Shown here: piece by piece, positions 44,466-57,320 of the stretch
Layout of the letters: the number at the start of each line of letters is the position of its first letter
Position numbering within the stretch: the first letter of the stretch is position 1
From: Mycobacterium simiae
GTDB taxonomy: Bacteria > Actinomycetota > Actinomycetes > Mycobacteriales > Mycobacteriaceae
Direction of reading: 5' to 3'
Assembly (NCBI RefSeq): GCF_010727605.1
Contig: NZ_AP022568.1
Coordinates: 5,704,001-5,768,000 of the forward strand
DNA: 64,000 nucleotides
Notes under the pieces: generated by a model
The model's input: the letters and a program-made list of their open reading frames with translations, nothing else
Database searches by the model: none
Told to the model about the DNA's origin: nothing
Translations under genes and position numbers: made by a program

Positions 44466-45208
44466 AGTCCCACCGCTTTGTACAGCTGCCCCACTTCGTC
44501 CTGGCGTAATGCGCGAATGCTGCCGGGCCGCTGCTTGCCCAGCGATACCGAACCGATATCGGTACGGACCAGCGCCTCCACCGGGAAACCCACCGCCGCC
44601 AGCATGCGGCGCACAATGCGATTACGTCCTTCATGTAATGTCAAGCGCACCAACGTCTTTCCTGGTATCGCATCCACGACCGCGAAGTCGTCGACGCGCG
44701 CGGGACCATCCTCGAGGTCGATACCGGCCCGCAGCTTCTTGCCCACCCCCCGGGGCACTGTCCCAGTGACGGTGGCCAGATAGGTTTTCGGCACTTCGTG
44801 CGACGGATGCATCAGTCGGTGCGCTAGCTCGCCGTCGTTGGTCAGCAGGATCAGTCCCTCGGTGTCAGCATCTAGCCGGCCCACGTGGAAAAGCTTCTTG
44901 TTGCCCCGCACCTTGCGCTCGATCAGATCACCAATGCACGGCCGGCCGCGATCGTCGGACATCGTGGAATGCATCCCGCGCGGCTTGTTCAGCGCGAGAT
45001 ATACCTGTGAATCGTCGACGACGATACGGGCGCCGTCGACGCGGATCACCGAGGCGTCGGGGTCGACCCGCGTGCCCAGCTCGGTCACGACCCGCCCGTC
45101 CACCTCCACACGGCCGTCGAGGATCAACTTCTCGGCGGACCTGCGCGACGCGATTCCGGCCTGGGACAACACTTTTTGCAGCCGGATGCCTTGATCTTCG
45201 ACCATCAA
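44462..45208 (-). CDS. rluB: 23S rRNA pseudouridine synthase RluB family
   Basis: 248 aa. S4 domain [20 protein letters not shown] at the N-terminus, then the RsuA/RluB catalytic domain with [20 protein letters not shown] containing the catalytic Asp (GRLDxDT), and [13 protein letters not shown]. Modifies 23S rRNA. Overlaps scpB (4 bases) and cmk. Confidence 0.93.
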   Translation of the reverse strand: MMVEDQGIRLQKVLSQAGIASRRSAEKLILDGRVEVDGRVVTELGTRVDPDASVIRVDGARIVVDDSQVYLALNKPRGMHSTMSDDRGRPCIGDLIERKVRGNKKLFHVGRLDADTEGLILLTNDGELAHRLMHPSHEVPKTYLATVTGTVPRGVGKKLRAGIDLEDGPARVDDFAVVDAIPGKTLVRLTLHEGRNRIVRRMLAAVGFPVEALVRTDIGSVSLGKQRPGSIRALRQDEVGQLYKAVGL

Positions 45209-46143
45209 TCCTGGTCCACATCGAAGGTCAGCGACTGCTCGGGCGTCGCACCGCCGGCGAGTTTGATGAAACGTGGCTCACTGTCCAGGGATTCGCTTAA
45301 GTCCTCGATCGTGTCCACGTCGGGCAGCAGCGGTGCGATGTCCGGCAGGTCGGCCAACGACGTCAATCCCAAACGCTCCAAAAACAACTCGGTGGTGGCG
45401 AAGGTGGCCGCACCGCTGTCCTCGTCGACGCCAGCCTCGGTGATGAGGCCCCGCGCCAGCAGGGTGCGCATGACGGCATCGACGTTGACACCACGCACCG
45501 CGCTGACCCGCGCGCGGGTCACCGGCTGGCGGTAGGCCACCACGGCCAACGTTTCCAGCGCGGCCCGGGTCAATTTCGAGCGCGCCCCGTCCAACAGGAG
45601 TTTCTCGACATACGGCGCGAATCGGGCGCGGGTGTACATCCGCCAACCCTCGCCGGTCTTGCGCAGGTCGATGCCGCTGTCGCGTTCGGCCAGTTGCTCC
45701 GACATCGCCTGCAGTTTGGCGGCGATCCGGTAGACGGGTTGCTGGGTGACCGCGGCCAGCGCCTCGTCGCTGACCGGCGTGTCGACCACCAACAGCAGCG
45801 CTTCCAACACAGATTCGAGTTCCTCGGGATCCATCGGCGCCGCTTCAGCGATGTCGGGGATCCCGATATCGAGATCGACGTCAGCTTCGTCTGGGTTCAC
45901 GAAATCAACGTCGGTGGCTTCGTCTGCGGTGCTCAAGCGCCGCTCCTCCTCATCGCTGCGCTCTGCATCGTCGCCGGCGGTGTCCAAGCGCCGCTCCTCC
46001 TCATCGCTGCGCTCTGCATCGTCGCCGGCGGTGTCCAAGCGCCGCTCCTCCTCATCGCTGCGCTCTGCATCGTCGCCGGCGGTGTCCAAGCGCCGCTCCT
46101 CCTCATCGCTGCGCTCTGCATCGTCGCCGGCGGTGCTCATCAT
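45205..46143 (-). CDS. scpB: Segregation and condensation protein ScpB, N-terminally extended by repeats
   Basis: 312 aa; kleisin-associated winged-helix subunit of the SMC condensin. Residues from about 105 match ScpB: ESVLEALLLVVDTPVSDEAL, then TRAALETLAVVAYRQPVTRA and VDAVMRTLLARGLI. The first 70 residues are four 17-aa acidic repeats (TAGDDAERSDEEERRLD) encoded by a 51-bp tandem array, followed by an acidic linker. The usual length is about 230 aa. ATG 46143 overlaps the scpA TGA. Confidence 0.92.
   Translation of the reverse strand: MMSTAGDDAERSDEEERRLDTAGDDAERSDEEERRLDTAGDDAERSDEEERRLDTAGDDAERSDEEERRLSTADEATDVDFVNPDEADVDLDIGIPDIAEAAPMDPEELESVLEALLLVVDTPVSDEALAAVTQQPVYRIAAKLQAMSEQLAERDSGIDLRKTGEGWRMYTRARFAPYVEKLLLDGARSKLTRAALETLAVVAYRQPVTRARVSAVRGVNVDAVMRTLLARGLITEAGVDEDSGAATFATTELFLERLGLTSLADLPDIAPLLPDVDTIEDLSESLDSEPRFIKLAGGATPEQSLTFDVDQD
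45929..46143. repeat. Four-copy 51-bp MIRU-like repeat at the scpA/scpB junction
   Basis: Four nearly identical 51-bp units, coding on the minus strand with GATGAGGAGGAGCGGCGC in each. It lies precisely at the overlapping TGATG stop-start of scpA/scpB and keeps the frame open. Mycobacterial interspersed repetitive units are known to insert at such junctions and to be about 50-100 bp. Confidence 0.7.
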
Positions 46144-46955
46144 TCGTCCCGCACTTCTGCCAGGGCTTCGGTGGTCGGACGCTCGCCGGTCCACGCGATC
46201 TGGAGCACACCAAGCGGCTCCGACTGGTCGAATGCTACCGCCCGAGACCGATACAGTTCGAGCAGCGCCAGGAACCGTCCCACGACCTCCATCGGCTTCT
46301 CGCAGTCGGCCACCAGCTCGGAAAACGTCGCCCACTGCCCGCTGCCCCGTGCCTCGAGCATCGATAACAATTGCCGGGCTTGCTCAGGCACCGAAACCTG
46401 CAGCTCGTGCAGATGACCCGTGGACACCGTCGGCACCGGCCGCGGTGTGAAGGCGACCGCGGCGATCTGGGCGAATCGCTCGGCGTCGACACCGAGCATC
46501 ACCTCCGGCAGCAGTTGGGTGAACCGCTCCTCGAGCGAGACCGCCCGCGGGTAACTGCGCAGGGCGGCGGCCTCCAACTCAGCGAACATCTCCGCGACGT
46601 GCTTGAACGCGCGGTATTGCAGTAACCGGGCAAATAGCAGGTCGCGCACCTCGAGCAGCGCCAAATCCTCTTCGTCGTCGACCTGTCCGGCCGGCAGCAA
46701 CCGCGCCGCCTTGAGGTCCAACAGGGTCGCGGCCACCACCAGAAACGCGGTGGTCTCCTCCAGGTCCAGCTGCGCACCGATCTCACGCGTGTACGCGATG
46801 AAATCGTCAGTGACCTGATGCAGCGCCACCTCGGTCACGTCGAGTCGATGCGCGAAAATCAGCTGCAACAGCAGGTCGAACGGCCCCTCGAAGTTGGTCA
46901 GGCGGACTTGAAAGCCGTTCTGCTGTGGCGCCTCACCATTCGCCGTGTCGGTCAC
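46140..46955 (-). CDS. scpA: Segregation and condensation protein ScpA
   Basis: 271 aa kleisin. FQVRLTNFEGPFDLLLQLIF at the N-terminus is the ScpA signature, and the C-terminal winged helix (FLALLELYRSRAVAFDQSEP) binds Smc. Together with ScpB and Smc it compacts and separates the chromosome. ATG 46955 overlaps the parA stop. Confidence 0.95.
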   Translation of the reverse strand: MTDTANGEAPQQNGFQVRLTNFEGPFDLLLQLIFAHRLDVTEVALHQVTDDFIAYTREIGAQLDLEETTAFLVVAATLLDLKAARLLPAGQVDDEEDLALLEVRDLLFARLLQYRAFKHVAEMFAELEAAALRSYPRAVSLEERFTQLLPEVMLGVDAERFAQIAAVAFTPRPVPTVSTGHLHELQVSVPEQARQLLSMLEARGSGQWATFSELVADCEKPMEVVGRFLALLELYRSRAVAFDQSEPLGVLQIAWTGERPTTEALAEVRDE

Positions 46956-47815
46956 GCGCCGAATCGGTCGATGAACTCGCGGGCCAGGGCTCGATAGGCG
47001 ATGGCGCCCGTCGACTTCGGCGCCCAGGTAGTGATCGGCTCACCGGCCACGCTGGTCTCCGGGAACCGCACGGTACGGGTGATCACGGTGTCGAATACCA
47101 GGTCACCGAACCGCTCCACCACCCGGCTCATGACCTCGCGGGCATTGACGGTGCGAGGGTCGTACCGGGTCAGCAGGATGCCGCTGATCTCGAGCTTGGG
47201 GTTGAGCCGGTCGCGCACCTTGTCGACGGTGTCGGTTAGCAGCGCCAGGCCGCGCAACGAGAAGAACTCGCATTCGGTCGGGATGACCACGCCATCCGCG
47301 CAGGCCAATCCGTTGACGGTGAGCAGGCCCAGGGACGGCTGGCAGTCGATCAAGACGTAGTCGTAGCGGTCCAATACCGGGTGCAACGCCCGGCCTAGGG
47401 TTTGCTCTCGGCCGACCTCGTTGACCAGTTGGATCTCGGCGGCCGACAGGTCGATGTTGCTGGGCACCAGATCCAGGTACTTGACCCGAGTGGACAGCAG
47501 CACGTCGTCGATCGACACCCGCGGCTCGACCAGGACGTTGTGAATGGTCTTTTCCAGGTCGTAGTGCGGAACACCGAGGCCCGCGGACAGCGCGCCCTGT
47601 GGGTCCATATCCACCAGCAGCACCCGGCGGCCGTACTCGGCGAGCGCAGCCCCCAGATTGATCGTCGACGTGGTCTTGCCGACACCGCCCTTCTGGTTGC
47701 ACATCGCCACCACTTTTGCCGGGCCGTGTGCCGTGCGCGGCTCGGGCTCCGGGATCGCCCGGGGTGGGCGCCCAGTGAGACCGATCTCGACGCTGCCGTC
47801 AGGCTGGTCGGTCAT
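46952..47815 (-). CDS. ParA-family ATPase
   Basis: 287 aa Walker-type ATPase. Deviant Walker A KGGVGKTTSTINLG near residue 41, VDMDPQGALSAGLG, and Walker B VLIDCQPSLGLLTVN. Homologue of Rv1708; distinct from the oriC-linked ParA. First gene of the scpA-scpB-rluB-cmk-der cluster, so a role in chromosome organisation is likely. No ParB partner gene is in view. Confidence 0.92.
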   Translation of the reverse strand: MTDQPDGSVEIGLTGRPPRAIPEPEPRTAHGPAKVVAMCNQKGGVGKTTSTINLGAALAEYGRRVLLVDMDPQGALSAGLGVPHYDLEKTIHNVLVEPRVSIDDVLLSTRVKYLDLVPSNIDLSAAEIQLVNEVGREQTLGRALHPVLDRYDYVLIDCQPSLGLLTVNGLACADGVVIPTECEFFSLRGLALLTDTVDKVRDRLNPKLEISGILLTRYDPRTVNAREVMSRVVERFGDLVFDTVITRTVRFPETSVAGEPITTWAPKSTGAIAYRALAREFIDRFGA

Positions 47816-47998
47816 GCCCGGGGTGTGGCGGAGGTGAACATCGCCGAAAGTCTAACGGCTTTGCGCCCGTAAACCGGGCGACCCGCAGACGACATAACCA
47901 GGGAATATGTGCAGAAGTCGCTGCTAAAGCTCGCGACAGCATTCATGGTTAACTTCAGTCACACCAGCACCATTCGGGCGGGTCTATCGTGGGTGGCT

Positions 47999-48751
47999 AT
48001 GGACCTCAAACGACGGCTGCCCCTGCTGCGATGGTCGGTCTGGCGGATGGCCGTCGGGAACCGCAACATCACCACTACCGGTCAGATCGGCGACGGACGC
48101 GAAGCCGCGGCGGTCGACTACGTCCTTGGCAATGCTCGCGCCGGTGACGTTGACGATGTGCTCGCCACCATCGACAAGTTCGCCTATGAAAAGTCCTTGC
48201 TGATCAACGTCGGCGACGAGAAGGGCCTGCTGCTCGACGCCGCCGTGCAACGGGCCAACCCTGCCCTGGCGCTGGAGTTGGGCACCTACTGCGGATACGG
48301 CGCGCTGCGTATCACCCGAGCGGCCCCCACCGCGCGGGTGTACTCCGTCGAACTCGCCGAGGCCAACGCCGCCAATGCCCGTCGGATCTGGGCACACGCC
48401 GGCGTCGCCGACCGGGTGACATGCGTCGTCGGCACCATCGGCGACGGCGGGAGGACCCTGGACACGCTGGCCCAAGAGCACGGATTCAGCTCTGGCACAC
48501 TCGATTTCGTCTTCCTTGATCACGACAAGGACGCCTACCTGAACGACCTAGAAAGCATCATGGACCGGGGCTGGCTGCACCCGGGTTCGGTCGTGGTGGC
48601 CGACAACGTCCGGGTGCCCGGTGCCCCGAAGTACCGCGAGTACATGCGCCGCGAGCAGGGCAAGCACTGGAATACCGTCGAGCACAAGACCCACCTGGAA
48701 TACCAGTCCCTGGTGTCGGATCTGGTGCTGGAGTCGTCCTACCTGGGCTGA
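47999..48751 (+). CDS. Catechol O-methyltransferase-like SAM methyltransferase
   Basis: 250 aa. SAM-binding ALELGTYCGYGALRITRAAP near residue 90, acidic loop VYSVELAEANAAN, metal-site DFVFLDHDKDAYL near 165 and VVADNVRVPGAP near 200, as in COMT-type enzymes. The corresponding M. tuberculosis gene is Rv1703c. ATG 47999 is chosen; an earlier TTG/GTG at 47909 would add an unlike tail. Converges on xerD. Substrate unknown. Confidence 0.88.
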   Translation: MDLKRRLPLLRWSVWRMAVGNRNITTTGQIGDGREAAAVDYVLGNARAGDVDDVLATIDKFAYEKSLLINVGDEKGLLLDAAVQRANPALALELGTYCGYGALRITRAAPTARVYSVELAEANAANARRIWAHAGVADRVTCVVGTIGDGGRTLDTLAQEHGFSSGTLDFVFLDHDKDAYLNDLESIMDRGWLHPGSVVVADNVRVPGAPKYREYMRREQGKHWNTVEHKTHLEYQSLVSDLVLESSYLG

Positions 48752-48777
48752 ACGCGCGATCGACTTCGCACGACACG

Positions 48778-49718
48778 CTACTGGGCGCGCGGGTGGGCGC
48801 CGGCCCACACCTCGCGCAGCGCATGCACCGTCACCAGGGTGTAGATCTGCGTGGTCGTCACCGAAGCATGCCCGAGCAACTCCTGCACGACGCGCACGTC
48901 CGCGCCGCCCTCGAGCAGATGGGTGGCAAAGGAGTGCCGCAGCATGTGCGGCGACACCCCGGAGGTGATTCCGGCCCGCTCGGCCGCGTCCTGCAACACC
49001 TGCCACGCGCTCTGCCGGGACAACCGTCCGCCCCGGGCGTTGAGGAAAATGGCCGCCGTACCGCGGCCCCGGCGCGCCAGATCCGGCCGCCCGCGTACCA
49101 GGTAGGCATCCAGCGCCTGCACCGCCGGACGCCCGATCGGAACCAGCCGCTGCTTACCGCCCTTGCCGCGCAACAACACCGACCTGGCCTGGGTGTCGAC
49201 GTCGTCGACATCGAGCCCAACGGCCTCGGAGATGCGCGCCCCCGTGGAGTACAGCAACTCCAGCAGCGCCCGGTTCCGCAGCGTCAGCGGACCATCCGAC
49301 GGGCTGTCCCCGCCGGCGCCCTCCAGTAGCGCCAGCACCTCGTCAATGCTCAGGCTCTTGGGCAGCCGCCGGCCCGGCGTCGGCGGCCGCACGGAGCGCG
49401 CCACGTCGAGCTCGGCCAGGCCCTCGGCCGCGGCGAACCGATGCAGGCCGCGCACCGCGATCAACGCCCGCGCCGCCGACACCGCGGACAAACCCGCGGC
49501 CCCGGATTCCGGGTCGCCGCGGCGCAAGGCCACCAGAAACTCGCTGACGTCGTCTTCGCCGACCTTGGCCAGATCGTGAATCCCCCGGTCGGACAGGTGT
49601 TTTGAATACCGGCGCAAATCGCGCCGGTAGGAGCTGAGCGTGTTGGCCGCCACCCCTCGCTCGATCGTCAGATGGTCGAGGTAGCCCTGCAGTTGGGTTT
49701 CGAGGGTGAGCGCGGTCG

Positions 49719-49722
<4 letters not shown>
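48778..49722 (-). CDS. xerD: Tyrosine recombinase XerD
   Basis: 314 aa. Core-binding SAM-like N-domain ([20 protein letters not shown]) and catalytic domain with R ([12 protein letters not shown]), K ([10 protein letters not shown]), HxLRH ([13 protein letters not shown]), H ([13 protein letters not shown]) and the nucleophile Tyr. Resolves chromosome dimers at dif. ATG overlaps the Nudix stop. Chromosomal, not part of the island. Confidence 0.93.
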
Positions 49723-52128
<2,406 letters not shown>

Positions 52129-52243
52129 CTATTAACGAATTGGGCCTGCCGACCCACGGAAACCCACCCTAACACCCACAACACCGCGCCGCGGTGAACA
52201 CGCCCGGTGGCCGCAGGGGTTACTCGGGAGTTACTGCGAACCG

Positions 52244-53188
52244 CTATTGCGCCACGGTGAGCGAGGAGGCGCCATGTCCGGTGCCGTACTGCCCGACATG
52301 CCCGCCATTGAGCAGGTCATGCAGGCCGAGCACGGCCGTAATGCGCCCGGGCGCCACGTCGACGTCGTCGACGGTGCTGATCGCGGAATTGATCCCGGCA
52401 TCGGCGCGGGCGACCGCGACGGCCGCGCCGCCGGTCGCCGATCCGTCGCGCCCCGCCAGCAGCGTGCCCGAGCCGTGTGGCGCCAGCGCCGCCGAGAAGC
52501 GCGCCACGCTGGCGCCCTGGTTGCCGGCGTCCTGAGGCAGCGACCCGCCGGTGACGATCAGGGCGGCGTTCGCCGCTGCCATGTGATCGCTGGGCTGATA
52601 GGTGACGAACCCGGTGTCGCGCAATGCGGCCAGCACGGTGTCGCGCTGCACGTCGTCGACCGGGGGAACCGCGGGGTTGGCGTTGATCAGCAGCGAGATG
52701 CCCAACAGGTCACCGGCCTGCGACCCTTGGTCGACGAGCTTGGTGCTCAGCTGCTGGCCCGCCGGGAGCACCGACGAGTTCACCACGGTGCGCAGCTTCT
52801 CCGCGGAGTTGGCGTCGACGAACTCCTGCGTCAACGACACGGTGCCCGTCACGGTGGCACCGGCCTGGCCGATCATCTTCGACACCGCCGCCACGTCGTC
52901 GTCCTTGGCGTCCGGGGTCCGGAAGACGACGACCGATTTGCCGGCCAACGCGTCGTGCACAATCCGCCCAACCATCTGGTTATCGAAATTGTTTGCGGCG
53001 CTGAGCTTTTCGTTCAGCACGTTCTTCTCGTCGTTGAGCCCATTGATCTGCGAGTAGAGGTCCCGCTTTTCAGCACGCAGGCTGGAAAGCAGGGTGTCGG
53101 ACAGGAAACCGGATCCCAGCACCACGCCGATGGCCAGCGCGAGGAAGACTGCGGCCAGCGAGAAGGCATGTTGACGTAACGAGATCAT
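52244..53188 (-). CDS. mctB: Copper transport outer-membrane protein MctB
   Basis: 314 aa. N-terminal hydrophobic helix AFSLAAVFLALAIGVVLGSG (residues 8-27) acts as anchor or signal, then a coiled coil (LSSLRAEKRDLYSQINGLND). Homologue of Rv1698, which lowers intracellular copper and forms outer-membrane channels. Downstream of the steA-like gene by 21 bases, likely co-transcribed. Confidence 0.92.
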   Translation of the reverse strand: MISLRQHAFSLAAVFLALAIGVVLGSGFLSDTLLSSLRAEKRDLYSQINGLNDEKNVLNEKLSAANNFDNQMVGRIVHDALAGKSVVVFRTPDAKDDDVAAVSKMIGQAGATVTGTVSLTQEFVDANSAEKLRTVVNSSVLPAGQQLSTKLVDQGSQAGDLLGISLLINANPAVPPVDDVQRDTVLAALRDTGFVTYQPSDHMAAANAALIVTGGSLPQDAGNQGASVARFSAALAPHGSGTLLAGRDGSATGGAAVAVARADAGINSAISTVDDVDVAPGRITAVLGLHDLLNGGHVGQYGTGHGASSLTVAQ

Positions 53189-53209
53189 GAGCGCATCTCC
53201 CCGCGATGA

Positions 53210-54388
53210 CTAGGTGATCAGGTGCTGGATCCAAAGCGAGAAGTGGTTCCAGTAGTCGGTGATCCAATGCAGCACCAGACCGTCGGTGCGTGACACCCAT
53301 AGCGCGACGATGACCGCGATGAGCATGGTCAGCGCCAGCAGCGCGATAGCGCCCCCCGAGATGTGGTTGCGGTACAGGGTGGCGACGGCTTTGGCGTCGA
53401 CCACCTTCTCCCCGACGCGCAGCCGGGTCAGGAACGTCGAGGGGTTGCTCTGGGTGCGCGTCCGGTCGAAGAACGTCTCGATGTTGGCGGTGTGGCCGGC
53501 TGTCACGAGCAGCGCCGCGCCGTGGTGGTCGGCCAGCAGCAGGGCCAGATCGACCGCCGATCCGGCCGCCGGGAACGTCATCGCCCCGACCCCGAGGTCT
53601 TGGATGCGTTCCAAGCCCGGGGCGTGGCCGTCGGCGTCGGCCGGCAACACCACGTGCGCGCCGCACTTGAGGGCTTCGGTGCTGATCTGCTCCGGGTCGC
53701 CGACGATGAGCTGCGGACGGTAGCCCGCCTTGCGCAGCACGTCCGCGCCGCTGCCCACGCCGATGAGCACCGGCTGGTACTCCTTGATGAACGGCTTGAG
53801 TGAACGCAGATCGTCGGCGGCGCTGTCCTCGTCGGCGACGATCACCACATGCCGGCGGCGCAGGTCGAGGTCGATGTCCGGAATCCCGATACCGTCGATC
53901 AGTAGCGGGCTCTCGCTCTTGATGAACTCAATCGTGTTACCCGCGAACGCCTCCAGGTGTGCGGCCAGGCCGCTCTTGGCTTCGCGCATCAAATCGGCGA
54001 TGTCGTGGTCGGTGCGCTCAGTGCCGCGGCTCAGCCGACGGTCACCGGCGTAGATCCCGCCCTCGTAGAGGCGAATCTTGGAGCCGTCCTTGACCTTCTT
54101 GAAGATGTCGGGTCCGGTCTCGTCGATCAGCACCACACCGTTGTTGACCAACACCTCCGGCCCCATGTTCGGGTAGCGGCCCGACACCGATGGCGAGGCG
54201 TTGACGACGGCGGCGATGTCGGCTTCCACCAGCGCTTCCGCCGTGATGCGATCCAGATCCAAGACGTCGAGCACCACGATGTCACCGGGGCAGACCCGGC
54301 GCAGCAAGCGGTCGATGTTCCGGTCTACCCGCGCGGTGCCGGTGAGGCCCGGCCGGGAAGCGTTCCGAGTAAGCAGCCCTGACATCTT
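53210..54388 (-). CDS. SteA-like cytokinetic/envelope protein (Rv1697 family)
   Basis: 392 aa from ATG 54388 (M-K-M-S-G), which matches the start in M. tuberculosis as I recall. The body (GDIVVLDVLDLDRITAEALV, AAVVNASPSVSGRYPNMGPE, VGDPEQIS) is related to thiamine pyrophosphokinase-like folds. A C-terminal TM helix AIALLALTMLIAVIVALWVS precedes a short tail. Corynebacterial SteA acts with SteB at the division septum; mctB occupies the SteB place here. Confidence 0.88.
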   Translation of the reverse strand, partial: KMSGLLTRNASRPGLTGTARVDRNIDRLLRRVCPGDIVVLDVLDLDRITAEALVEADIAAVVNASPSVSGRYPNMGPEVLVNNGVVLIDETGPDIFKKVKDGSKIRLYEGGIYAGDRRLSRGTERTDHDIADLMREAKSGLAAHLEAFAGNTIEFIKSESPLLIDGIGIPDIDLDLRRRHVVIVADEDSAADDLRSLKPFIKEYQPVLIGVGSGADVLRKAGYRPQLIVGDPEQISTEALKCGAHVVLPADADGHAPGLERIQDLGVGAMTFPAAGSAVDLALLLADHHGAALLVTAGHTANIETFFDRTRTQSNPSTFLTRLRVGEKVVDAKAVATLYRNHISGGAIALLALTMLIAVIVALWVSRTDGLVLHWITDYWNHFSLWIQHLIT

Positions 54389-54572
54389 CATGGGGGCGAT
54401 TCTGGCCGTCATGGCCGGCCGAGGCGGGGAGGCGCGCCGTAACATCCGCCCCATAAGTTATCTAGAGTCACATCAGTAACAGGCGAGTTCCGATCCCGTC
54501 TCAAACGTCGACGTGTCGGGCCGCGGCCGCCCGCTCCGCCACAACCACTCGACGCTCGGTTGGCGCCCGAAC

Positions 54573-56360
54573 TTAGATCTCGTCCTTCTGGGCCGCGTCG
54601 AGCAGCTCCCGCGCGTGAGCGCGACCGCTGTCGGATTCGCCCAGGCCGGCCAGCATCCGCGCCAGCTCGGCGACTCGCTCGTCGTCCTTCACCCGGCGCA
54701 CCACACTGGTCCCGCGCGGGCCGGCGGCATGCACCACCAGATGCACGTCGGCGTACGCCGCGACCTGGGGCAGATGCGTGACCACGATGACCTGATGGGT
54801 GCGCGCCAGCCGCGCCAGCCGCCGTCCGATCTGCACCGCGGCCCGGCCCCCCACGCCGGCGTCGACCTCGTCGAACACCATCGTGGTGCCATGTGAAATC
54901 TTGCGCGAGGAGGCCAGCACCACTTCCAGCGCCAGCATCACCCGAGAGAGCTCACCACCGGAGGCGCTCTTCGCCAGCGGCAGCACGGTCATGCCGCGGT
55001 GGGCGGCGAAGCCGAACTCGATTTCGTCGATGCCATCGCTGCCGGCCCGGACCAGCGTCGGCCCGCCTTGCCCCCCAGAGTTTCCGAGGGACACCGAGAG
55101 GCCGACCGAGTCGTCTTGGGCCTCCCTGTCCGAGGCGATATCGGGACGCACCTCGATGGTGAACTCCGCATCGGCCATCGCCAACCCGGACAGCTCCGCG
55201 GTCACCTCCTTGGCCAGCCGTTTGGCGGCCTTGCGCCGGCACTTGCTGAGATCGATTGCGGCTTCGGCCAATTCACCGGCGAGCTCGTCGACCCGGCGCT
55301 CCAGCGCGGCCAGGCCTTCCTCGGACACGTCGAGCTGCGCCAGCCGGTCACGGGATTCGGCCGCCCAGCGCAGCACACCGTCGATATCGGCGGCGTACTT
55401 GCGGGTCAGCGTGCGCAGCTCAGCCTGCCGGGCCAGCTTGGACTCCAGCGCGCTCGCGTCGACGGGCAACTCGTCCAGGTAGCCGCCGAGTTCCTGGGCG
55501 GCGTCGACGACGATGGTCAAGGCCTGCCCGATCTGTTCGGCCAGCGCCTGCAGCGTGGTGTCGTCAGTGGATTGCAGTGCTGCCCTTGCCCTTCCGAGGC
55601 TGTCGGCGGCGGTGCCGCCCGACACGTCGTCGCTGGAGAGCCCCGCCCGGGCGGCGGCCGCCGCCTCGCGGAGGGTGTCCAGCTCGGAAAGGCGCACGAT
55701 ATCGGCGATGAGGGCCTCGTCTTCGCCGGGTTGTGGGTCAACCGCGTCGATCTCGTTGAGCGCAAACGTAAGTCGGTCGGCTTCGAGCGCCAATTCGCGC
55801 ATCCGACCGCGACGGTCCAACAGGTCGCGCCGGGCCGACAGCCAGGCGTCGCGCAGCTTGCGGTAGCGCTCCAGTGCCGGACCCGCCTGCGCGAAGCGGT
55901 CCAGCGCGCCGCGTTGCTCCTCGGGCCGCATCAGCCGCAGCTGGTCGTTCTGCCCATGCAGGGTGAGAAGTTCGGCGGTGAAGTCGCCCAACGACTTAGC
56001 GGGCACGCTACGTCCGCCCAGGTACGCCCGCGACGGACCGTCCCGGCTGACCGAGCGCAGCGCGATCACGCTGCCATCCTCATCGCGCTCCCCACCCGAG
56101 GCCGCCAACAGCTCGTCCAGCTGGGCGACCGCTGCGTCGTCGAGATCGGCTGTGGTGAAACGACCTTCGACGACCGCGCGGTCGGCGCCGGACCGCACCC
56201 GGTTGGGATCGGCACGAGCGCCGCCGAGCAGGTGCAAACCGGTTACCACCATGGTCTTGCCGGTGCCGGTCTCGCCGGTCAGCACGGTCAGGCCGCGGTC
56301 GAACTCGCCGACCGCAGCGTCGATCGCACCCAGCGACTCGATTCGGATTTCGGTCAGCAT
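54573..56360 (-). CDS. recN: DNA repair ATPase RecN
   Basis: 595 aa SMC-like protein. Walker A TGETGTGKTMVVTGLHLL near residue 30, long coiled coil (about 160-370), signature SASGGELSRVMLALE and Walker B GTTMVFDEVDAGVGG. Recruited to double-strand breaks. 24 bases after nadK. Confidence 0.95.
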   Translation of the reverse strand: MLTEIRIESLGAIDAAVGEFDRGLTVLTGETGTGKTMVVTGLHLLGGARADPNRVRSGADRAVVEGRFTTADLDDAAVAQLDELLAASGGERDEDGSVIALRSVSRDGPSRAYLGGRSVPAKSLGDFTAELLTLHGQNDQLRLMRPEEQRGALDRFAQAGPALERYRKLRDAWLSARRDLLDRRGRMRELALEADRLTFALNEIDAVDPQPGEDEALIADIVRLSELDTLREAAAAARAGLSSDDVSGGTAADSLGRARAALQSTDDTTLQALAEQIGQALTIVVDAAQELGGYLDELPVDASALESKLARQAELRTLTRKYAADIDGVLRWAAESRDRLAQLDVSEEGLAALERRVDELAGELAEAAIDLSKCRRKAAKRLAKEVTAELSGLAMADAEFTIEVRPDIASDREAQDDSVGLSVSLGNSGGQGGPTLVRAGSDGIDEIEFGFAAHRGMTVLPLAKSASGGELSRVMLALEVVLASSRKISHGTTMVFDEVDAGVGGRAAVQIGRRLARLARTHQVIVVTHLPQVAAYADVHLVVHAAGPRGTSVVRRVKDDERVAELARMLAGLGESDSGRAHARELLDAAQKDEI

Positions 56361-56384
56361 CGCGTCAGCCCCGCTGCAGCGCCG

Positions 56385-57320
56385 TTACTTTCCACGCCAA
56401 CCGGTGACGGGCAACCGGAACTTGCGTACCAAGCGGTCGGTGAACGGCGCACTGTCCAAGCGGGCCCATTTCACTGCCGTGTCACAGCGTTTCACCTCGA
56501 GCCGTCCGCCGGCGGGCAGCAGCATTTCCCGGCGACCGTCGCAGAACACCAGGGCATCGTTGCCGTTCGCCTCGATTTCGATCGCGATCGTGGCATCCGG
56601 GCTGGTCACCATCGGGCGGCCGAACAACGCGTGCGCGTTATTGGGCACCACCAGGATTGCCTCCAGGTCCGGCCACAGCACTGGACCGCCGGCGGAGAAC
56701 GCGTAGGCGGTCGATCCGGTCGGCGTCGAGACCAGGATTCCGTCGCACCCGAACGTCGACACCGGTCGTCCTTCAATCTCGACAACCACGCCCAGCACGC
56801 CCAGCCGCGGCCCCTTTTCCAGGCTGGCTTCGTTGAGCGCCCAACCGTGGTCGATGACGCGCCCGCGGTGGCGTACCGCGATATCCAGAGTGAGGCGCTC
56901 CTCGACCCGGTAATCCCGCGCGACCACGTGTTCCAGCACGGTGTCGATGGCCTCCGCTTCGGCCTCGGCGAGAAAACCGATGCGGCCCAGGTTCACGCCC
57001 AGCACCGGAATGTCGGCGTTGCGGGCAAGTTCGGCCGCGCGCAGAAAGGTGCCATCGCCGCCGAGGACGAGGACCAGCTCGCAGCCCTCGGCGGCATCCG
57101 CCTCGGCGTCGACAACCTCGATCTCGACGCCCATCGCCCGCATGTCTTCGGGCACAAACTTCAGCGGCCCCCGGTGGACGGCCTCGGCCGACAAAAGTCG
57201 AAGCCCAATAGCGTTGTCGCTCAACACTTTCTGTACCCGGCGCGCGGTCTCGGTGGCTTCGTCGCGTCCGGTGTGCACGACCAGCAGAATGGTCCGTTCG
57301 GGGGTCCGTTCGGGGGTCAT
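56385..57320 (-). CDS. nadK: NAD kinase
   Basis: 311 aa. [11 protein letters not shown] motif near residue 85 with the catalytic Asp, [10 protein letters not shown] near 108 and [15 protein letters not shown] near 205. Makes NADP from NAD using ATP or polyphosphate. ATG overlaps the tlyA stop by 4 bases. Confidence 0.95.
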   Translation of the reverse strand: MTPERTPERTILLVVHTGRDEATETARRVQKVLSDNAIGLRLLSAEAVHRGPLKFVPEDMRAMGVEIEVVDAEADAAEGCELVLVLGGDGTFLRAAELARNADIPVLGVNLGRIGFLAEAEAEAIDTVLEHVVARDYRVEERLTLDIAVRHRGRVIDHGWALNEASLEKGPRLGVLGVVVEIEGRPVSTFGCDGILVSTPTGSTAYAFSAGGPVLWPDLEAILVVPNNAHALFGRPMVTSPDATIAIEIEANGNDALVFCDGRREMLLPAGGRLEVKRCDTAVKWARLDSAPFTDRLVRKFRLPVTGWRGK

